Of a DNA stretch of 64,000 bases, positions 1-8,047 are shown piece after piece. A program made the position numbers and the translations under genes. The stretch is taken from positions 248,001-312,000 of the forward strand of contig NZ_VIKU02000001.1 of the NCBI RefSeq assembly GCF_009371985.2. Direction: 5' to 3'. The stretch's first letter is position 1, and each line of letters starts with the position of its first letter. A model generated the notes under the pieces. The model was not told where the DNA came from. It searched no databases and saw only the letters and a program-made list of their open reading frames with translations. The stretch is from Pelagihabitans pacificus (lineage in GTDB: Bacteria > Bacteroidota > Bacteroidia > Flavobacteriales > Flavobacteriaceae).

Positions 1-315
1 AAGAATATCGTCCGTAGCACCGACGCATATCAAGTCATCGATATTCATAATCAATGCATCCTGGGCAATGCCTTTCCACACCGAAAGGTCGCCCGTCTCC
101 TTCCAATACATATAGGCCAGCGAAGATTTGGTACCTGCACCATCGGCGTGCATCACGAGACAATACGCTTCATCGTGAGTCAAGTAATCGGGGACAATCT
201 TGCAAAATGCATTGGGAAACAGCCCTTTATCAATATTTTTTATGGCATTGTGCACATCTTCCTTTGAGGCCGAAACCCCCCGTTGCTTATATCTTTCGCT
301 TGCTGAAGAACCCAT
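1..315 (-). CDS. purM: Phosphoribosylformylglycinamidine cyclo-ligase (AIR synthetase), N-terminal part
   Basis: The first 105 codons of a gene that runs off the left edge of the window. PurM closes the imidazole ring in de novo purine synthesis, using ATP to convert FGAM to AIR in the cytoplasm. The visible part reads MGSSASERYKQRGVSASKED and later contains HADGAGTKSSLAYMYWKETG and MNIDDLICVGATD. These match, from memory, the Bacteroidota type of PurM, with its nucleotide-binding DGAGTK segment and the acidic IDDL patch. The ATG at 313-315 is the only sensible start, and a TATTTTTG box lies 15 bases upstream. About 190 bases separate it from the end of glnN on the same strand, so it probably has its own promoter. 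The catalytic C-terminal half cannot be assessed. Confidence 0.88.
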   Translation of the reverse strand, partial: MGSSASERYKQRGVSASKEDVHNAIKNIDKGLFPNAFCKIVPDYLTHDEAYCLVMHADGAGTKSSLAYMYWKETGDLSVWKGIAQDALIMNIDDLICVGATDDIL

Positions 316-329
316 GAAAACAATTTTGA

Positions 330-337
330 CAAAAATA
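330..337 (-). promoter_or_regulatory. Candidate -7 promoter box of purM
   Basis: The minus strand reads TATTTTTG, a full match to the Bacteroidota consensus TAnnTTTG, ending 14 bases before the purM ATG. I see no clear TTG -33 element at the usual spacing, so this is suggestive only. Confidence 0.4.
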
Positions 338-504
338 GGCAATCACTTTAAAAAAGAATCATTCTTACCTCCTTTAGGAAAAATATGGCGACGGTCAACC
401 GGAAAATTCCAATAGTCATATCTCCGAATAGCATTTGTCAACTAGAAACAAGACGATACGAGTTACGGTCGATATAGTAATTAAATCCTATTAAGAAGCG
501 GTTT

Positions 505-2691
505 TTATTTGATGAACAATAGCTCCCGATACTTGGTCAAAGGCCAGGAACGGTTATCGACCAACTGCTCCAACTTATCACAGTGTCCTCTAATTTGGTC
601 GAAATACGGTTGTACATTCTCACAGTAGGCTACTGCTTTTTTGTGGGTATCCACCAATTTGTTCGCTTTTCTACGGGCGTCGGTCATCGCATCGGTCTTT
701 TTCTTTAGTTCGGCGACATGTGTTGCAATTTGTTCAATAATGGCTAACTGACCGTCTGAAAAGGTCATGTGTGCGGCCCCATAGATCTCTTTCATCCCCA
801 ACACATTTTTTATCACCTGGTTCTGGTATTCAATGGTGGAGGGTATCACATGATTGTAGACCAGTTCCCCATAGATCCTGCCTTCGATTTGAATATGGAG
901 TATATATGCTTCCAGTTCTACTTCCTGCCGTGCCCTGACTTCGGTCTCGCTCATTACCTTCATTGATTTGAACAGGTCCAGACTTTTCTTTGCGGTAAGT
1001 ATCTGGAGGGCTTTGGGCGTACTCTTGTTGTTGCTCAGCTTTCTTCTTTTGGCTTCCTTTTCCCAAGCCTCGCTATACCCGTCACCATCGAAACGAATCC
1101 GTTTTGATTTCTTGATGTATTCACGGAGCACATTAAATATCGCCTCGTCTTTTTTGAGGTTCTTCTTATCGATCAATTCGTCCACTTCCTTTTTGAACTC
1201 TTTCAATTGCCTTGCCACAATGGTGTTCAGAATGGTCATGGGTTTGGCACAATTGGTCTTCGACCCTACCCCCCTCATCTCAAACTTGTTTCCGGTAAAT
1301 GCAAATGGCGAGGTGCGATTGCGATCGGTGTTATCCAATAATATCTCTGGGATCTTGCCTACTACGTTAAGTTTGAGCTCCGTTTTTTCCTCCGGTGAAA
1401 GTTTCCCGTGTGATACGCCTTCGAGTTCATCCAGGACATCGCTCAATTGCTTTCCGATAAATATGGACAATATGGCCGGGGGTGCCTCGTTGGCACCCAA
1501 GCGGTGATCGTTACTTGCCGAAGCAATCGAGGATCGTAGCAATTCCTCATACGTATCTACCGCCTTGATGGTGTTGATGAAAAAGGTTAAAAATTGGAGA
1601 TTCTTCATCGGTGTCGATCCCGGGCTCAAAAGATTTACCCCCGTATCGGTGGCCAATGACCAATTGTTATGTTTGCCCGAACCATTGATTCCCGCAAAGG
1701 GTTTTTCATGAAAAAGTACCTTGAAATGATGCTTGTCCGCCACTTTTTCCATGACGTCCATCAGCAAAAGGTTATGGTCTACCGCAAGATTGGCCTCCTC
1801 AAAAACCGGTGCCAACTCGAACTGGTTAGGGGCCACTTCGTTATGTCTGGTCTTTACGGGAATCCCTAATTTAGTACACTCCTGCTCCAAGTCTTTCATA
1901 AAACCAATGGCCCGTTGGGGAATTACCCCGAAATAATGATCATCCAACTGTTGCCCTTTGGCGGCCGAACGCCCTATCAACGTACGCCCGGTCATTAGAA
2001 TATCGGGGCGCGAATAGGCCAATGCCTTGTCGATCAAAAAATATTCCTGCTCCCAACCTAGTGTGGCATTGACCTTTGAAACGTTTTTATCGAAGTATTT
2101 TGCCACGGCGGTCGCTGCCTCATCCATTGCATGCAACGCCCTAAGAAGGGGTGCCTTGTTGTCGAGCGCTTCCCCGGTATAGGAAACGAAAATAGTAGGT
2201 ATGCACAAGGTCGTATCGTACACAAATGCCGGTGACGTGGGGTCCCAAGCAGTGTATCCCCTCGCCTCGAATGTGTTCCGGATACCACCACTCGGGAAAC
2301 TTGAGGCATCCGGTTCTTGTTGTACCAACTGTCTGCCCCCGAACTTCTCCAAGGCTTTTCCGTCGGGCAATAAATCGAAGAAGGCATCGTGTTTTTCCGC
2401 AGTGGCACCGGTCAACGGCTGAAACCAATGGGTGTAATGGGTAGCTCCCATCGATATGGCCCACGCCTTCATGGCCTCCGCAACCTGATCGGCGATTTTT
2501 CTATCGATTTTAGAACCGGAAAGAATGGCCCCCTTTACACTTTCCAAAGCGTCTTTGGTGAGGTGTTGGACCATCTTATGCTCATTGAAAACATTCTTGG
2601 CGAACAATTCGGAACGCAGGGTTTCCTCCTTGATATCGATTCGATTTCTTTGTTGGCTGGCTGTAATGGCCTGGAATCGTTGTTCGGACAT
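505..2691 (-). CDS. glnN: Type III glutamine synthetase
   Basis: A 728-residue GSIII, the large form of glutamine synthetase common in Bacteroidota and cyanobacteria. It makes glutamine from glutamate, ammonia and ATP. The length is typical of GSIII, against about 470 for GSI. Visible active-site segments are GWEQEYFLI (212-220, metal-binding Glu), HNEVAPNQFELAP (283-295) and GINGSGKHNNWS (334-345). A later segment, NRTSPFAFTGNKFEMR, also fits. The C-terminal third is charged and helical, as in the family. It is transcribed divergently from a second glutamine synthetase of a different type across a 210-bp shared region, which suggests coordinated or alternating nitrogen control. The ATG start is supported by a good promoter about 45 bases upstream. 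Confidence 0.95.
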   Translation of the reverse strand: MSEQRFQAITASQQRNRIDIKEETLRSELFAKNVFNEHKMVQHLTKDALESVKGAILSGSKIDRKIADQVAEAMKAWAISMGATHYTHWFQPLTGATAEKHDAFFDLLPDGKALEKFGGRQLVQQEPDASSFPSGGIRNTFEARGYTAWDPTSPAFVYDTTLCIPTIFVSYTGEALDNKAPLLRALHAMDEAATAVAKYFDKNVSKVNATLGWEQEYFLIDKALAYSRPDILMTGRTLIGRSAAKGQQLDDHYFGVIPQRAIGFMKDLEQECTKLGIPVKTRHNEVAPNQFELAPVFEEANLAVDHNLLLMDVMEKVADKHHFKVLFHEKPFAGINGSGKHNNWSLATDTGVNLLSPGSTPMKNLQFLTFFINTIKAVDTYEELLRSSIASASNDHRLGANEAPPAILSIFIGKQLSDVLDELEGVSHGKLSPEEKTELKLNVVGKIPEILLDNTDRNRTSPFAFTGNKFEMRGVGSKTNCAKPMTILNTIVARQLKEFKKEVDELIDKKNLKKDEAIFNVLREYIKKSKRIRFDGDGYSEAWEKEAKRRKLSNNKSTPKALQILTAKKSLDLFKSMKVMSETEVRARQEVELEAYILHIQIEGRIYGELVYNHVIPSTIEYQNQVIKNVLGMKEIYGAAHMTFSDGQLAIIEQIATHVAELKKKTDAMTDARRKANKLVDTHKKAVAYCENVQPYFDQIRGHCDKLEQLVDNRSWPLTKYRELLFIK

Positions 2692-2734
2692 GTTTAGGAA
2701 ATTAATCGGTTGGGCATAACTGTTGATAACTTGC

Positions 2735-2768
2735 CAAAATTAGCATCAAAAATTAGATATTTCACAAA
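2735..2768 (-). promoter_or_regulatory. Promoter of glnN
   Basis: The minus strand carries TAATTTTG at 2735-2742, matching TAnnTTTG. A TTTG at 2765-2768 lies 22 bases upstream, inside the 17-23 spacing reported for Flavobacterium promoters. Confidence 0.55.
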
Positions 2769-2769
2769 A

Positions 2770-2791
2770 TACCCCTAAAAAAACAGGGGTA
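2770..2791. promoter_or_regulatory. Inverted repeat between the divergent glutamine synthetase genes
   Basis: Perfect 7-bp arms TACCCCT (2770-2776) and AGGGGTA (2785-2791) separated by an A-rich 8-base spacer. It touches the upstream side of the predicted glnN -33 element and lies about 67 bases before the predicted -7 box of the GSII gene. An operator for a nitrogen regulator is an inference. A weak hairpin is the alternative. Confidence 0.4.
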
Positions 2792-2857
2792 ACCAAAAAA
2801 AGAATAAAATGTTAACTATTTACCCCCCAAAATTTAAGGTTGGTTTATCAAAAAAAG

Positions 2858-2865
2858 TATTTTTG
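2858..2865 (+). promoter_or_regulatory. Candidate -7 box of the GSII gene
   Basis: TATTTTTG matches TAnnTTTG and ends 36 bases before the ATG. The nearest TTG (2840-2842) has a 15-base spacer, slightly shorter than the usual range. Confidence 0.45.
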
Positions 2866-2901
2866 TAGGTCTTTTAAATTAAAAATTAACTACCGAAAAT
2901 T

Positions 2902-3918
2902 ATGAGCAAATCAAAATTGGAGTATATCTGGTTAGATGGATACTTCCCCACACAGAACATGCGAAGCAAAACAAAAATCGTAAATGACTTTAGCGGCAAA
3001 TTAGAGGATTGTCCTATGTGGTCTTTTGACGGAAGTTCTACAAGGCAGGCCGAAGGAGGTTCTTCCGATTGTTTGTTAAAACCTGTTGCCATCTTTCCAG
3101 ACCCCGCTAGGGAAGCAGGCTATTTGGTGATGACCGAGGTATTGAACGCCGATGGCACTCCTCACGAGTCGAACGGGAGGGCTACGATAGATGATGACGA
3201 TAACGACTTCTGGTTCGGTTTTGAGCAGGAGTACTTTATCATGGATACCAGAACCCAACTTCCTTTGGGATTTCCGGTGGGCGGTTATCCTGCCCCACAG
3301 GGAATGTACTACTGCTCCGTAGGTGGTAAGAATACCCACGGGAGGGAATTGGTGGAGCGCCATGCAGACCTGTGTCTTGCCGCGGGTATCAACTTTGAGG
3401 GCATCAACCAGGAAGTAGCTTGCGGCCAATGGGAATTCCAGACGTTCGCCAAAGGCGCCAAAAAAGCGGGAGACGAACTTTGGGTAGCGCGCTATATGTT
3501 GGACAGATTGACCGAGGACTACGGATATTACATAGAGTACCATCCGAAACCGCTAGGAAAGGATATGGACTGGAACGGTTCGGGGATGCACGCGAATTTC
3601 TCCAACTCCACCTTGAGAACCGCTGGATCCAAGGAAGTATATGAGAAAATCTGTGAGGCCTTCAGACCTGTTGTAAAGGAACATATAGCCGTATACGGAG
3701 AATTTAATGATCAACGTTTAACGGGAGATCACGAAACCCAATCGATTGACGAATTCAGCTATGGAATCTCCGACCGCGGGGCTTCGATTCGAATTCCTAT
3801 CGCTACCGTAGAGAGCGGGTGGAAAGGTTGGTTGGAAGATCGCAGGCCGGCCTCGAACGGAGATCCGTATAAAATTGCCGGTAGAATCGTGAAAACCGTC
3901 AAATCGGCCGATGTATAA
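2902..3918 (+). CDS. glnII: Type II (eukaryote-like) glutamine synthetase
   Basis: A 338-residue glutamine synthetase of the GSII type, much shorter than GSI or GSIII. A beta-grasp N-terminus (KLEYIWLDGY, residues 5-14) and WSFDGSSTRQAEG (40-52) come first. The catalytic segments follow: FGFEQEYF (105-112, metal-binding Glu), NGSGMHANFS (225-234) and RGASIRIP (292-299). It catalyses the same ATP-dependent amidation of glutamate as its divergent neighbour glnN. Carrying two unrelated isoforms back to back suggests that they are used under different nitrogen conditions, which the sequence alone cannot show. The ATG is followed by the expected SKSKLEYIW N-terminus. A strong terminator follows the stop. 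Confidence 0.94.
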   Translation: MSKSKLEYIWLDGYFPTQNMRSKTKIVNDFSGKLEDCPMWSFDGSSTRQAEGGSSDCLLKPVAIFPDPAREAGYLVMTEVLNADGTPHESNGRATIDDDDNDFWFGFEQEYFIMDTRTQLPLGFPVGGYPAPQGMYYCSVGGKNTHGRELVERHADLCLAAGINFEGINQEVACGQWEFQTFAKGAKKAGDELWVARYMLDRLTEDYGYYIEYHPKPLGKDMDWNGSGMHANFSNSTLRTAGSKEVYEKICEAFRPVVKEHIAVYGEFNDQRLTGDHETQSIDEFSYGISDRGASIRIPIATVESGWKGWLEDRRPASNGDPYKIAGRIVKTVKSADV

Positions 3919-3943
3919 GTAATTAAATCAATTGTTGTTATGA

Positions 3944-3979
3944 AAACCGCTTCCAAACCCGATTTGGAGGCGGTTTTTA
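3944..3979 (+). terminator. Intrinsic terminator after glnII
   Basis: Stem of about 12 bp (3945-3956 with 3962-3974, one bulge) with a short CCCGA loop, followed by TTTTTAATTTT. It separates glnII from the convergent gene at 4051. Confidence 0.8.
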
Positions 3980-4050
3980 ATTTTAGACACTGATGGGAAT
4001 ACGGATAAACAGTGTGCCTTTTGAATAGTTCATTTACAGAAAATTATTCG

Positions 4051-5664
4051 TCACTGTATCAATCTTTTCAAAGGGGTATTCATCCAATAATCGTCAAAGT
4101 TTTCAGGTCTTGAAATGGGCTGACCTTCAAAGATGGGCCTTCGTCTGTTCATAAACTCGCCCTCATTGGGTAAATCAACCTTTGGCTTTAACTGTTGTAC
4201 AAAATATTCACGAAATTGATTGTAATTCCTTTTTTTCCACTCGTGCAACCTATTTCCCTCTACATCATAGATGGGTTTTACTTCAATGGAAAACAATTGC
4301 TTAAAATCGAGTTCCTTTTCACGGGCTTCAATAATTTCCCTCATCATGGTAGTCCTTTCTTCCTGGGTGATATCAGGCAATAAAAATACTTTTTCGTCAA
4401 TGTGACCTGCCGCCTTAATTTTCAATGGCTTACCCTGATACCTTACGGAATAGTTCTTTACATCAACAACTTCATCAGCATTTGGGATTCGATTGAATAC
4501 CAGCTCAAGTCTGAAATCGGTCAAGGTACCTTGTGGATTTCTTTTTAAATCTATTGTACTGTAGTCTACCCTAAATTTTGGGGGTTCCCATAAAATAAAA
4601 CTGTTGTTAAAAGAAATATAGTTAAGGTACATCTTTCGGTTGGCATGCCGCTGGTATTCCGTTGTTACTTCAAAAATCAATTGACCATTTCCTAAGTGTT
4701 TGTTCAATTTTCGGTCAGGTGAACGTTTTCTGTCATCGTACAAAGTATATTCCATTTTATGGATGGCAAAATCCCCGGGGGAAATATATAAAGTACCGAA
4801 TGCACTATAATTGGGAGATCGTCTTCTAAACTTTACGGTGTAGAGTGCCTCCCCGTTGAGATAGGTGCTGTTATCCTTTGAGAAACTATGATTTTTCAGA
4901 AGGTCGATATCGAAACGGTTCACAAATGAATACGCGTTCACGTTATAATTTCTTATCGCATCATGAACCCTTAAAATCGAAAACTCATTACCGCCATAAC
5001 CTGATAGATAGGCATTGTCCACAATTTTCTGTAAGCTTTCATAATCGTAGGGATCATCAGCCAAGGTGTCCCTTTCAAAATCCGCATTCCTTTTGTACTC
5101 ATAGATGCCCACCTTTGTTGTTGTTGAATCGAGTCGTGAAAAACCTTGGTCGAACACCTCAAGAACGGCTTCGTTCAGATTCACATAGTTTCCATCCTTC
5201 AATTGATAGTCTCGATAGTAGCCGATGGTTGAAAAGGGTTTTTGCGGATAATTCTTTTGTAAGTTGGCAATGGCCCTTCTGACAATCTGTTTAGCTGAAA
5301 GTTTCCTTTTTTTCCTTCCCGTAACAATGGCTTCGGACAGATTCAGGACACCGGGGGCAAGCCTTATAATATTGATATGTTCCGGGGACAGGCCCGATAT
5401 TGGAATTTCCTTCTTCTGGTATCCCATACTGGAGATAACCAAGGTATCCCTCATTTCCCTAAACCGTGGTGGAATGCGAAAACCACCATCTTGGTTGGAG
5501 ATAACACCAATGGCTTTTCCCTTTATTCTAATGGTGGCAAACACTACAGGTTCCTGGGTTTCGACATCCAGTATTCGTCCTCGGGTCGCATCATCTCCCT
5601 CCTGGGCATAGATGGTTACTAAGAAAAAGAAGAAAAATCGTGTAAAACAACAGTTTCTTCCCAT
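4051..5664 (-). CDS. Carboxypeptidase-like regulatory domain protein, exported
   Basis: A 537-residue protein with a short signal peptide ending near IYAQEGDD. A CarboxypepD_reg-like beta-sandwich domain follows at about residues 25-105 (GRILDVETQEPVVFATIRIK and SNQDGGFRIP). The remaining 430 residues are mostly beta-strand and resemble, from memory, the large Bacteroidota family of surface proteins in which this domain precedes a DUF5686-like or barrel-like region. No enzyme motif is visible. It is probably an outer-membrane or periplasmic protein of unknown role. The N-terminus carries a run of five Phe within the hydrophobic segment. It starts 16 bases downstream of the antiporter stop at 5680, so the two genes may form an operon. 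Confidence 0.72.
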   Translation of the reverse strand: MGRNCCFTRFFFFFLVTIYAQEGDDATRGRILDVETQEPVVFATIRIKGKAIGVISNQDGGFRIPPRFREMRDTLVISSMGYQKKEIPISGLSPEHINIIRLAPGVLNLSEAIVTGRKKRKLSAKQIVRRAIANLQKNYPQKPFSTIGYYRDYQLKDGNYVNLNEAVLEVFDQGFSRLDSTTTKVGIYEYKRNADFERDTLADDPYDYESLQKIVDNAYLSGYGGNEFSILRVHDAIRNYNVNAYSFVNRFDIDLLKNHSFSKDNSTYLNGEALYTVKFRRRSPNYSAFGTLYISPGDFAIHKMEYTLYDDRKRSPDRKLNKHLGNGQLIFEVTTEYQRHANRKMYLNYISFNNSFILWEPPKFRVDYSTIDLKRNPQGTLTDFRLELVFNRIPNADEVVDVKNYSVRYQGKPLKIKAAGHIDEKVFLLPDITQEERTTMMREIIEAREKELDFKQLFSIEVKPIYDVEGNRLHEWKKRNYNQFREYFVQQLKPKVDLPNEGEFMNRRRPIFEGQPISRPENFDDYWMNTPLKRLIQ

Positions 5665-5679
5665 TGGTCATGCAGGTTT

Positions 5680-6618
5680 TTACGTTACAGTAAGATACAC
5701 AAATGTACCGTACAATGCCACAAGAACTATACCATCCCGCCACCCCAGACGCAATCCTTTGGGAAGAAATACCAAGGGAAGTATTAAGAACGAAATACCC
5801 AACATCCAAAAAATATCGTTCTCCAGCAATCGCCGGTCCATGACCCTGATCGGGGTAATGATCGATGTGATACCAAGGACCGCCAAAATATTAAAGATAT
5901 TGGAGCCGAGGAGGTTTCCCAACGAAATGGCCTTTTCTTTTTTGACTACTGCAATAATAGAGGCGGCCAACTCGGGAATGCTGGTTCCTATGGAAATAAT
6001 GGTGACTCCGATAATTCTTTCGCTCACACCAAAAGTCTTTGCGAGGCCGACCGCCCCATCGACCAAAAGTTCAGAACCACCCCATAATGCGGTGCCACCC
6101 AGTCCTAAGAAAAGTACGGTTTTGTACAGGGGTAAGGGAGTATCATCTTCCGGTGCTTCATCTATTACGGCCGTCTTTTGAAAACGGAGTAGGTACACCA
6201 AAAAAAGGAACAACATGACCACCATTATTACGCCCTCGTATTGCTGTAGTTCCCCATCAAAATAAATGAATCCAAAAAACAGGGAAGACGCCAGCATCAT
6301 TACCGGCCAATCGGTGGTATAAAAGACCTTTGTGACATCAATATTTCCCAAAATGATGGTGATGGCCAAAACCAATCCTAAATTGGCAATATTCGACCCT
6401 ACTACGTTACCCAAGGACAGATCGGGAAAACCATCCAATGCAGCCTTGATACTCACGATAAGTTCGGGCGCCGAGGTGGCAAAAGAGACGATGGTCATCC
6501 CAATCACAATTTTTGGGATGTTTAATCGAAGTGAAAGTGCTACGGAAGATTTCAACAACCAATTGCCCCCTGCTATTAATAGGACAAGGCCTGAAATGAT
6601 AAAAAGGAGGTTCAGCAT
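5680..6618 (-). CDS. Calcium/sodium antiporter (CaCA family, YrbG-like)
   Basis: A polytopic inner-membrane exchanger that moves Ca2+ against Na+ or H+. Starting at the ATG at 6616-6618 it has 312 residues, close to YrbG. It shows the two inverted alpha-repeats that define the family: GNVVGSNIANLGLVLA in the first half and GNLLGSNIFNILAVLG in the second, each near an acidic SAPEL or SIPEL motif that binds the cation. About ten hydrophobic segments are visible. The reading frame stays open upstream to 6762, but the extra 48 residues are not part of the usual family and contain an additional hydrophobic run, so I prefer the internal start. The 537-residue gene lies immediately downstream. Confidence 0.85.
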   Translation of the reverse strand: MLNLLFIISGLVLLIAGGNWLLKSSVALSLRLNIPKIVIGMTIVSFATSAPELIVSIKAALDGFPDLSLGNVVGSNIANLGLVLAITIILGNIDVTKVFYTTDWPVMMLASSLFFGFIYFDGELQQYEGVIMVVMLFLFLVYLLRFQKTAVIDEAPEDDTPLPLYKTVLFLGLGGTALWGGSELLVDGAVGLAKTFGVSERIIGVTIISIGTSIPELAASIIAVVKKEKAISLGNLLGSNIFNILAVLGITSIITPIRVMDRRLLENDIFWMLGISFLILPLVFLPKGLRLGWRDGIVLVALYGTFVYLTVT

Positions 6619-6762
6619 TGGTTGAGGTCTACTAGGAACTTTTAACAAAGATAGAATAAGAAATCCGTTTAAAAACAATCGCCAAATCATTCCTATTACC
6701 GGCGAAAAAAAGAACCCTAAAAAGATCGAAAGACCGAAAAGCACGATTTTTAGTACCAACAC

Positions 6763-7152
6763 CCTCCTTGCAAAACAATGTTGTGCCTAAAAAGCCCCTT
6801 CATTTGTTATAAAGTGAAATAGAACGGATTATTCTTAATTACAATCTATTATAGTTTTCAAGGAATTAATGTTTCATTTCATAACTTATATCATTTTTTT
6901 AGTTTCAATACTATATTCAATTTCATTAATTTTCAACGAATTGTTAGGATATCATTGTTTGTTTGCTATATCTTATTTGGATAATCGATTATTGAGTACT
7001 AATTACTCTCCCCTGTTCTATCCAAAAGACAGCTTCAGGGTTAACCTAAAAACCCCCTTTACTATGATCGCACTCGCTAAAATCCTGATGTTATTGTTGC
7101 TTTCATTGATTATGACTTTTTTGTAAGCAACCCTATATAGGCCTATATATCA
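6763..7152. other. AT-rich intergenic stretch with a possible hydrophobic small ORF
   Basis: About 390 bases between the antiporter and an orphan terminator, clearly richer in A and T than its surroundings. On the plus strand a frame is open from 6869 to 7126 (85 codons). Its last 20 codons, from the ATG at 7064, would encode MIALAKILMLLLLSLIMTFL, a single hydrophobic helix. I see no homologue. It may be a small membrane peptide, a small RNA, or chance. Confidence 0.25.
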
Positions 7153-7191
7153 TAAGACCGTCGGTCGGCGGTCTTATTCTTTCTTTTTCAG
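7153..7191 (+). terminator. Strong orphan terminator on the plus strand
   Basis: Stem TAAGACCG (7153-7160) with CGGTCTTA (7169-7176), loop of 8, then TTCTTTCTTTTT. No recognised plus-strand gene lies upstream, which argues for an unannotated transcript from the AT-rich region before it. Confidence 0.75.
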
Positions 7192-7197
7192 AAGTAC

Positions 7198-7205
7198 TAT
7201 CTTTG
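7198..7205 (+). promoter_or_regulatory. -7 box of the 51-residue gene
   Basis: TATCTTTG matches TAnnTTTG and ends 12 bases before the ATG at 7218. It follows directly after the orphan terminator. Confidence 0.5.
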
Positions 7206-7217
7206 CAAAAACAACCA

Positions 7218-7373
7218 ATGAAAAAAGCGCTTTTTCAATTTTTGGCGAAAGTCAACAAAACGCTTCTTCCCTCCTATACCAAAAAGCGATTGGATTTATC
7301 AAAGGCATCCAAGCTACAACTGGCGATTATCGGCTGGCGGTATTATGTTACTACCAACGCATTGGATCAATAA
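7218..7373 (+). CDS. Small conserved flavobacterial protein (51 residues)
   Basis: A basic 51-residue protein beginning MKKALFQFLAKVNKTLLPSY, followed by KKRLDLSKASKLQLAIIGWR and ending YYVTTNALDQ. From memory, nearly identical short proteins occur in many Flavobacteriaceae, often labelled SsrA-binding protein although they are far too short for SmpB. I therefore treat the function as unknown. Support for a real gene is the promoter box 12 bases upstream, the ATG with a charged, gene-like composition, and conservation as I recall it. Its stop codon overlaps the 3' end of apt by a few bases in convergent orientation (7367-7373). Confidence 0.75.
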   Translation: MKKALFQFLAKVNKTLLPSYTKKRLDLSKASKLQLAIIGWRYYVTTNALDQ

Positions 7374-7879
7374 TGCAATAAGGACCGGACGTCGTAACCG
7401 TTCAACTTCTCTATACCCTTGAGAAAATCGAGTTCGATCAAAAAATTACATTGTACAATGCTGCCCCCGAGTCTTTCGACCAATTGACATACGGCGGCTG
7501 CCGTACCCCCAGTGGCCAATACATCATCATGAATCAAGATCCTATCGCCTTTTTGAACACTGTCTTTATGCATCTCCAAGGTATCCGTACCGTACTCGAG
7601 TTTGTAGGTTTGCGCCACTGTTTCGGCCGGTAACTTTCCGAGTTTGCGAACAGGAACAAATCCCGCCTTGAGTTCCGAAGCGAGAATGGGACCGTAAAAA
7701 AATCCCCTGCTTTCCATACCAACGACCTTATCGATCTTTTGGTTATCCACCATTTTCAATAAGGCCTTAGCGGCCTCCTGAAAAGCGGTTTTATCCTGTA
7801 ACAGGGGTGTAATATCCTTAAAACCGACGCCCGGTGAGGGAAAATTATCAATATCCCTGATGTAGTTTTTAAAATCCAT
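7367..7879 (-). CDS. apt: Adenine phosphoribosyltransferase
   Basis: Salvages adenine to AMP using PRPP in the cytoplasm. From the ATG at 7877-7879 (MDFKNYIRDIDNFPSPGVGF) it has 170 residues, the family norm. The frame also opens five codons earlier at 7894 (MQSNS), which is less likely. The PRPP-binding signature ILIHDDVLATGGTAAA lies at about residues 117-132, preceded by the usual VVGMESRGFFYGP and KLPAETVAQTYKLEYG flexible loop. It is a single gene, divergent from the tRNA-Arg transcription unit and convergent with the small 51-residue gene, whose end it overlaps. Confidence 0.95.
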   Translation of the reverse strand: MDFKNYIRDIDNFPSPGVGFKDITPLLQDKTAFQEAAKALLKMVDNQKIDKVVGMESRGFFYGPILASELKAGFVPVRKLGKLPAETVAQTYKLEYGTDTLEMHKDSVQKGDRILIHDDVLATGGTAAAVCQLVERLGGSIVQCNFLIELDFLKGIEKLNGYDVRSLLHY

Positions 7880-7899
7880 TGAATTCGATTGCACTTAGC

Positions 7900-7930
7900 T
7901 TGCCGTTAAATGTAAAAAGAAATATATTTG
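7900..7930 (+). promoter_or_regulatory. Promoter of the tRNA-Arg unit
   Basis: TTG at 7900-7902, a 20-base spacer, and TATATTTG at 7923-7930 match the Flavobacterium consensus TTG-N17-23-TAnnTTTG. Transcription would begin near 7937 and run through a tRNA-like leader into the tRNA-Arg. Confidence 0.65.
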
Positions 7931-7957
7931 CAACCCCGAATAAAGAAAATACTATAT

Positions 7958-8019
7958 GGCCTCGTAGCGCCCGCGAAGTATCGGGAGAATAGCGAATCTG
8001 ATTACGGCTCAGAAGGTGT
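7958..8019 (+). pseudogene. Partial tRNA-Arg-like copy in the tRNA-Arg leader
   Basis: The segment aligns with the 5' two-thirds of the true tRNA-Arg that follows. GGCCTCGTAGCGC parallels GGCCCTGTGGCGC. GAATAGCGAATCTGA parallels GGATAGCGCATCTGA, and TTACGGCTCAGAAGGT keeps the anticodon stem with an ACG anticodon. About 12 extra bases sit in the D-arm. The TPsiC arm and 3' acceptor strand are missing and replaced by a terminator hairpin, so it cannot be a working tRNA. It is a decayed duplicate or a regulatory mimic. Confidence 0.55.
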
Positions 8020-8045
8020 AGCGTGTACAAACACCTTCTTTTTTA
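8013..8045 (+). terminator. Hairpin with T-tract just before tRNA-Arg
   Basis: AAGGTGT (8013-8019) pairs with ACACCTT (8031-8037), then CTTTTTTATT. It has the form of an intrinsic terminator, ending 2 bases before the tRNA-Arg gene and downstream of the predicted promoter. Confidence 0.55.
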
Positions 8046-8047
8046 TT

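Noticed and set aside
968-1507. A 179-codon frame on the strand opposite glnN
   Set aside because: It lies wholly inside the GSIII gene, whose motifs are continuous in the other strand. It is a shadow of the codon pattern.
6869-7063. Full-length 85-codon plus-strand frame before the micro-ORF
   Set aside because: AT-rich text with no family resemblance, no ribosome site and no promoter. Only the last 20 codons look like a possible membrane peptide, so I did not call the whole frame.
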